Assembly: GCA_964524225.1 (NCBI GenBank) | Contig: CAZGEW010000061.1 | Location: 1 to 8,455, forward strand | Length of the DNA: 8,455 bases | Origin: GCA-2688775 sp964524225 | GTDB taxonomy: Archaea; Nanobdellota; Nanobdellia; Woesearchaeales; GW2011-AR4 | Reading direction: 5' to 3' | Shown: positions 4,956 through 8,455 of the stretch, piece after piece | Layout: each line of letters starts with the position of its first letter | Numbering within the stretch: position 1 is the first letter of the stretch | Notes under the pieces: generated by a model | What the model saw: the letters and a program-made list of their open reading frames with translations, nothing else | The model's database searches: none | What the model was told of the DNA's origin: nothing | Made by a program: the position numbers and the translations under genes

Positions 4956-6233
4956 ATGGCTAGAAAGAAGAAAGATGAAAATCCACAAGAAAATGAAATA
5001 CCACAGCAACCTGTCCTTAATATTGGAATGGTTGGTCATGTTGACCATGGAAAAACAACCTTACTTGAGCGCTTAAGCGGAAAATGGACAGATACTCATT
5101 CTGAGGAGCTAAAACGTGGCATAACAATCAGGCTTGGCTATGCAGATGTTACTTTTAGGAAATGTGATAAATGCGAGGCTGCAAATGCCTACACTACAAA
5201 AGAACATTGCCAAATATGCGGAAATGCAACAAAGCCATTAAGGAAAGTAAGCTTTGTTGATGCACCCGGTCATGAGTCTTTAATGGCAACCATGTTAAGT
5301 GGCGCAACTATAATGGACGGAGCTTTGCTTTTAGTTGCTGCAAATGAGCAATGTCCACAACCTCAAACAAGAGAGCACTTAATGGCACTCCAAATAATTG
5401 GCATTAAGTATGTCATAGTTGTTCAAAACAAGGTAGACTTAGTCAACGAGGAAGAAGCTATTAAAAATTATGGGCAGATAAATGAATTTCTCAAAGGAAC
5501 AGATTTTGAAAACTCTCCTATAATTCCAATCTCAGCCCAGCACAGAGTAGGCTTGAATTTTCTGATACAGGCAATTGATGAGTACATGCCTTCGCTAGTA
5601 AGAGACTCAAGCAAAAATACAATTATGCTTGTTGCCAGAAGTTTTGACATAAACAAGCCCGGCATAACCCCTGACAAATTAGTGGGAGGTGTCTTAGGTG
5701 GAAGCTTAAAGCAGGGTATACTCAAAATTAACGATATAATTGAAATAAGACCAGGCAGGACTGTAATTGAGAAAAACCAACAAGTATGGAAACCACTGAC
5801 TACTAAGATAGTAAGCCTAAATTCAGGTGGTTGTAAACTAGAGTCAGTAGCACCAGGTGGTTCTATTGGTGTATTGACGTCATTAGATCCGTCAATCGTT
5901 AAGTCCGATCAGCTAACTGGTTCTGTTGTAGGCATGCCTGGAAAACTTCCACCTGTATGGAATGTGTTAACCCTTGATGTACATTTGCTACAACGCGTTG
6001 TTGGCACAAAAGAAGAGATAAATGTTGAGCCTATAAAGACTAATGAGGCGTTGATGCTAAATGTAAATTCTGCCGCTACTGTTGGAATTGTTATTGAGTT
6101 AAAGAAAAACAAAATTAGATGTAAATTGAAATTGCCTGTTTGCGCTGATATTGGTTCAAGAGTTACAATCTCTAGGAGAATTGGGAATAGGTTCAGGCTT
6201 ATAGGTTACGGGGAGATACAAGAGAGCAAATAA
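4956..6233 (+). CDS. eif2g: Translation initiation factor aIF2 subunit gamma
   Basis: aIF2 gamma is the GTPase core of the archaeal factor that brings methionyl initiator tRNA to the small ribosomal subunit. The 425-residue product shows all G motifs. G1 is G27-HVDHGKT34. Switch 1 is around RGITIRLGYAD. G3 is D102-APGHE, G4 is N158-KVD161 and G5 is S193-AQ. The gamma-specific zinc knuckle has C70, C73, C85 and C88 (CDKC and CQIC). Two beta-barrel domains follow from about residue 220, ending with GSRVTISRRIGNRFRLIGYG. Length suits the family (about 410-420). The frame is open upstream to an ATG at 4890, inside S6e. The ATG at 4956 is preferred because the lysine-rich head then leads directly into the G domain, and the longer form would be translated through the hairpin. 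Confidence 0.96.
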   Translation: MARKKKDENPQENEIPQQPVLNIGMVGHVDHGKTTLLERLSGKWTDTHSEELKRGITIRLGYADVTFRKCDKCEAANAYTTKEHCQICGNATKPLRKVSFVDAPGHESLMATMLSGATIMDGALLLVAANEQCPQPQTREHLMALQIIGIKYVIVVQNKVDLVNEEEAIKNYGQINEFLKGTDFENSPIIPISAQHRVGLNFLIQAIDEYMPSLVRDSSKNTIMLVARSFDINKPGITPDKLVGGVLGGSLKQGILKINDIIEIRPGRTVIEKNQQVWKPLTTKIVSLNSGGCKLESVAPGGSIGVLTSLDPSIVKSDQLTGSVVGMPGKLPPVWNVLTLDVHLLQRVVGTKEEINVEPIKTNEALMLNVNSAATVGIVIELKKNKIRCKLKLPVCADIGSRVTISRRIGNRFRLIGYGEIQESK

Positions 6234-6357
6234 TGCATTTAAGGTTATTGCAGGGCTTTATTTGATATTTCAATCCTACACTAGTTCTCTTCAAGAAAAG
6301 AAATAATTGATGTGGGTGGCTGTTATGCTCATTTTTGAGGCAGTATATCATCAAGTT

Positions 6358-7728
6358 TTAAGCATTAAGCAAAGAAATGAATACTGACATTGGTATAATC
6401 CTTTTTGACATATCAAAAGTATTTTTTGAGATTAAATAAGTCTCTTTCATCTTTCCGACAACAATGCTTAAAGGCTTAACCTTGTCTGCCCATTTAACCT
6501 CAAAGCCAATTGCCTTATGCTTTGTCCTGATTAATGAATCTATTTCTGTGCTATTCTGCCAGTAAAAGACTTGCTCAGAAAAAGCTCCAGAGCTTTTACC
6601 AAATCTTAAAAGATGGGATGCTATTAAATCCTCAGCTTTTTTATGCTCCTTATCCTTAATTTCAACTAGGCACCACTCCTCAAAAATCTCATAAAGTAAT
6701 GGATCAGCAAAATGCACTTTTTTGTTTTTGCCGAATTCTATAGTTAGACTATTCAAATCTAGGTAATAGCTTATTATGGCTAAAAACATTTCCTCAAATA
6801 GATGCAAATAAGAATTTACCGTTTTCGGAGATTTTATTGAGGTTTCCTTGGCAATGCCTTCCCAGCTTATGGCGCTTGGTATTTTTGTTGCGAGAATCTT
6901 TAAAATCTCCCTTGCCGTGCTTACGCTTTTATTGACTTTTACTATGTCATTTTTAATCCACCCAAGATAAACTGCTTTAACTGCTGATGATATTTTATTA
7001 TGCTCAGAGTAAGAGTTTATTGCCAATGGAAAACCTCCAATTCTTAGATAAACATTCAATAGAGAATTAAGCTCATTAATGTATAAATATACCTTTGTCG
7101 CTTTTGGCTTTATTTCTTCAAATTCAAATGATGAAAGTTCTGGCAATTTTTTGTAAATTTCCGGCTTCATTACCTTAACAAATTCTCTGAAACATAGGGG
7201 ATAAACAAAAAAGTCCTTGCCATTTCCCCTTCTTCCCGGGAAATATTCAGTATGCTTCATCACCTCCAAGCTAACTGAGCCTGTGATGACTACAACATCT
7301 TTCTTAAAAACTCCATCATCTATCTTGCTTTTGATGGATCTAAACCATTCTTCAGCAAATGTTATTTCATCAAGGAATATGTAAGACGAGTTTATGTTAG
7401 ATTCTTCTTTAAATTCAAAATATGCAGCAAGCAGCTCATCAAGCTCTTTATAGTCTTTTAATTCATCACACCTAAAATAAAAAAGGCTTTCTGGCTCTGT
7501 TTCTCCATCCAACAACTGCTTTATTTTCAGCTTTATCAGGGTTGTTTTGCCAGCCTGTCTTGGTCCAAATACAAAATGCAAGGCAAATGGTTTAAGCTCA
7601 ATTTCATTTAACATCTTAGGAAGCCACTTTATCTTTTTTTCTTCCCATCTCTTATAGTCTTCATCCTCCTTAAAATGCTCTTTCCCCTTCCACCAAGGGT
7701 TTTTAGCTATAAGTATGCTCCTCTCCAT
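6358..7728 (-). CDS. AAA+ ATPase, DUF4143 type, with nuclease-like C-terminus
   Basis: The 456-residue protein belongs to the widespread archaeal/bacterial ATPase group with an AAA_14-like core followed by DUF4143. Walker A is G55-PRQAGKT62, Walker B is IFLD120-E121-I, and a sensor-like T149-G-S lies before the PGRRG segment (164-168) that typically holds the arginine finger. Residues about 270-315 look like a winged helix (ILATKIPSAISWEGIAKETS onward). The C-terminal part contains STEID397 and IGFE410-V-K412, the D...ExK arrangement of a PD-(D/E)xK nuclease-like fold. These proteins are often mobile and of unknown function; defence, DNA-processing and signalling roles have all been suggested. 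The gene is convergent with aIF2 gamma across a 124-base gap that shows no other gene. The ATG at 7728 overlaps a repeated operator-like motif. Confidence 0.87.
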   Translation of the reverse strand: MERSILIAKNPWWKGKEHFKEDEDYKRWEEKKIKWLPKMLNEIELKPFALHFVFGPRQAGKTTLIKLKIKQLLDGETEPESLFYFRCDELKDYKELDELLAAYFEFKEESNINSSYIFLDEITFAEEWFRSIKSKIDDGVFKKDVVVITGSVSLEVMKHTEYFPGRRGNGKDFFVYPLCFREFVKVMKPEIYKKLPELSSFEFEEIKPKATKVYLYINELNSLLNVYLRIGGFPLAINSYSEHNKISSAVKAVYLGWIKNDIVKVNKSVSTAREILKILATKIPSAISWEGIAKETSIKSPKTVNSYLHLFEEMFLAIISYYLDLNSLTIEFGKNKKVHFADPLLYEIFEEWCLVEIKDKEHKKAEDLIASHLLRFGKSSGAFSEQVFYWQNSTEIDSLIRTKHKAIGFEVKWADKVKPLSIVVGKMKETYLISKNTFDMSKRIIPMSVFISLLNA

Positions 7729-7768
7729 ATCGGTATTAGAAATATCGGTTATTTATAAATATATCGGT
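7727..7768 (-). promoter_or_regulatory. ATPase promoter with three ACCGATAT direct repeats
   Basis: ACCGATAT is found on the minus strand at 7761-7768, 7742-7749 and 7727-7734. A TTTATAAA box (7752-7759) lies between the first two copies, centred about 28 bases from the ATG at 7728, which predicts a leaderless transcript. The copies therefore fall at the BRE, between the box and the start point, and across the start codon itself. This arrangement would let a bound protein block transcription. The regulator is unknown; the ATPase's own winged-helix-like region is one candidate. Confidence 0.65.
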
Positions 7769-7828
7769 GTTTAGGATACTCATAATTTGGATAATTGTTT
7801 TTGGTATTATATACTTTAAAGAGACTAC

Positions 7829-7837
7829 TTTAATAAA
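7829..7837 (+). promoter_or_regulatory. Candidate TATA box for the downstream basic protein gene
   Basis: TTTAATAAA is centred 30 bases upstream of the ATG at 7863, the same spacing as other leaderless genes here. Another AT-rich stretch, TATTATATAC at about 7805-7814, lies further out and could serve instead. Confidence 0.4.
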
Positions 7838-7862
7838 TGCGCTAAATTAATCCTGCATTAAA

Positions 7863-8219
7863 ATGATTGATACAACTTTGATAGATAAGTTAAAAGTAAT
7901 GGTCAGAAAAGAAAAAAAGCTGAAAGAATACAAAAGACGGCTAAGGATTAAAGGGAAATTAATTTCAAAATTATTTACTAAGTCTGGCAATATTAAGGTT
8001 ACAATTAAAAAAGATGAAGATACTTATAGTTTTATAGTTATTAAAACACACAAGGAAAGGTACGCGCTTGCTGAGAAATTATCCCTGGGAAAGGCCGTTT
8101 CGATTGAGGGAATTCCAAAGTTCAGAATGACAATTTGCACAAGATTAAAGGTGATGGGGAAGGGTATTTTAGAGGGAAGGCAGGAGAGGTTGGATTGGGA
8201 GTTGTTGGAAATTAAATGA
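7863..8219 (+). CDS. Unrecognised basic protein, possible OB-fold
   Basis: I do not recognise a family. The 118-residue product starts with a lysine-rich helix (KLKVMVRKEKKLKEYKRR). Next comes a run of alternating hydrophobic strands: RIKGKLISKLF, NIKVTIKK and TYSFIVIKT. A short helix (KERYALAEKLSLG) separates these from two further strands, KAVSIEGIPKFR and ICTRLKVMG. Three strands, a helix after the third, then a 'LGKxVxIEGIP' strand is the order of an OB fold, and the many basic residues would suit nucleic-acid binding. That reading is inference. The tail ends LDWELLEIK. The single cysteine is not part of a metal motif. The ATG at 7863 follows a plausible TATA box. The gene is divergent from the ATPase and ends 9 bases before the convergent frame at the right edge. 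Confidence 0.65.
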   Translation: MIDTTLIDKLKVMVRKEKKLKEYKRRLRIKGKLISKLFTKSGNIKVTIKKDEDTYSFIVIKTHKERYALAEKLSLGKAVSIEGIPKFRMTICTRLKVMGKGILEGRQERLDWELLEIK

Positions 8220-8228
8220 AACAACTAG

Positions 8229-8441
8229 TTAAACACTGAACTCTTCAAATAAACTACCTTCTGGAATATCTAACTGTAACCCTAATTCTTCATCATATTT
8301 AGCATCTACAAAAATATCTCCTAACTCTAGGGTAATCTGATTATTTTTCGTTACATGGACGCCTACTGACTCCACAGAGTGTGCTTCGAGCACTAATAGG
8401 AGTGTGTCGCAAAACCACTGCTCCACAATCCAAGACAGCAA
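8229..8441 (-). pseudogene. Open frame without convincing start, possibly partial or decayed gene
   Basis: This frame encodes up to 70 residues. Its C-terminal part looks coding: acidic and regular, with ITLELGDIFVDAKYDEELG and ending PEGSLFEEFSV. The start is a problem. The only in-frame candidates near the 5' end are TTG at 8441 or GTG at 8426, without Shine-Dalgarno or TATA box in sight, and an in-frame TAA lies just upstream at about 8445-8447. The upstream half uses more C/G-ending codons (GTG, CTC, GTC, GGC, ACG) than its neighbours. It could be the end of a larger gene broken by a frameshift or assembly error near the window edge, or a short gene with a rare start. No family is recognised. 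Confidence 0.4.
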
Positions 8442-8455
8442 GAATTAAATATGAG

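Noticed and set aside
6234..6357. Possible C/D box small RNA in the aIF2 gamma-ATPase gap (TGATGAT on the minus strand)
   Set aside because: A box C-like sequence is present, but no CTGA box D at a suitable distance was found. The gap shows nothing else convincing.
8381..8393. Small hairpin GTGCT-TCG-AGCAC near the right edge
   Set aside because: Only 5 bp, with no T-run, and inside a frame that may be coding; short palindromes of this size are expected by chance.

Overview
The window looks like archaeal chromosome. It carries a ribosomal protein S6e and a translation initiation factor aIF2 gamma side by side, both archaeal/eukaryotic-type. Promoters are archaeal in style: TTTATATA-like boxes lie about 27-37 bases upstream of start codons. 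At least one start codon has a GGTGA Shine-Dalgarno, and several genes look leaderless. The sequence is strongly AT-rich, with short genes and tight spacing. A DPANN-type lineage (Woesearchaeota/Pacearchaeota-like) would fit, but that is inference and not proven by any single gene. The run of 15 T at the very start suggests a contig edge.

Layout. (1) 1-590, plus strand: the 3' end of an antitoxin-like gene followed 2 bases later by a VapC-like PIN toxin. (2) 590-707: a gene-free strip with an 11-bp direct repeat at 34-bp spacing. (3) 708-2209, minus strand: an orphan antitoxin-like small protein, a thioredoxin-like CxxC protein, a small polytopic membrane protein and a membrane-anchored cupin, each with its own candidate TATA box. 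(4) 2304-4351, minus strand: a CBS-pair/zinc-ribbon protein, then pyrB and pyrI, the two chains of aspartate transcarbamoylase (first committed step of pyrimidine synthesis). (5) 4523-6233, plus strand, divergent from the CBS gene: S6e and aIF2 gamma, separated by a perfect 14-bp inverted repeat that contains the S6e stop codon and ends in seven T. (6) 6358-7728, minus strand: an AAA+ ATPase of the DUF4143 type, whose promoter carries three copies of ACCGATAT. (7) 7863-8219, plus strand: an unrecognised basic protein that may be an OB fold. (8) 8229-8441, minus strand: an open frame without a convincing start, probably partial or decayed.

Functional links. PyrB and PyrI form one enzyme and are clearly co-transcribed. 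The upstream CBS gene could sense adenine nucleotides, but it has a separate candidate promoter and a link is speculative. S6e and aIF2 gamma are a commonly conserved archaeal translation pair. The left end is an accessory toxin-antitoxin region. I do not see a convincing new multi-gene system. The most unusual signals are regulatory: the stop-codon hairpin, the triple operator-like repeat, and the basic N-terminal extension on PyrI. No tRNA, rRNA, CRISPR array or insertion sequence was seen, and no gene-free stretch exceeds 300 bases.
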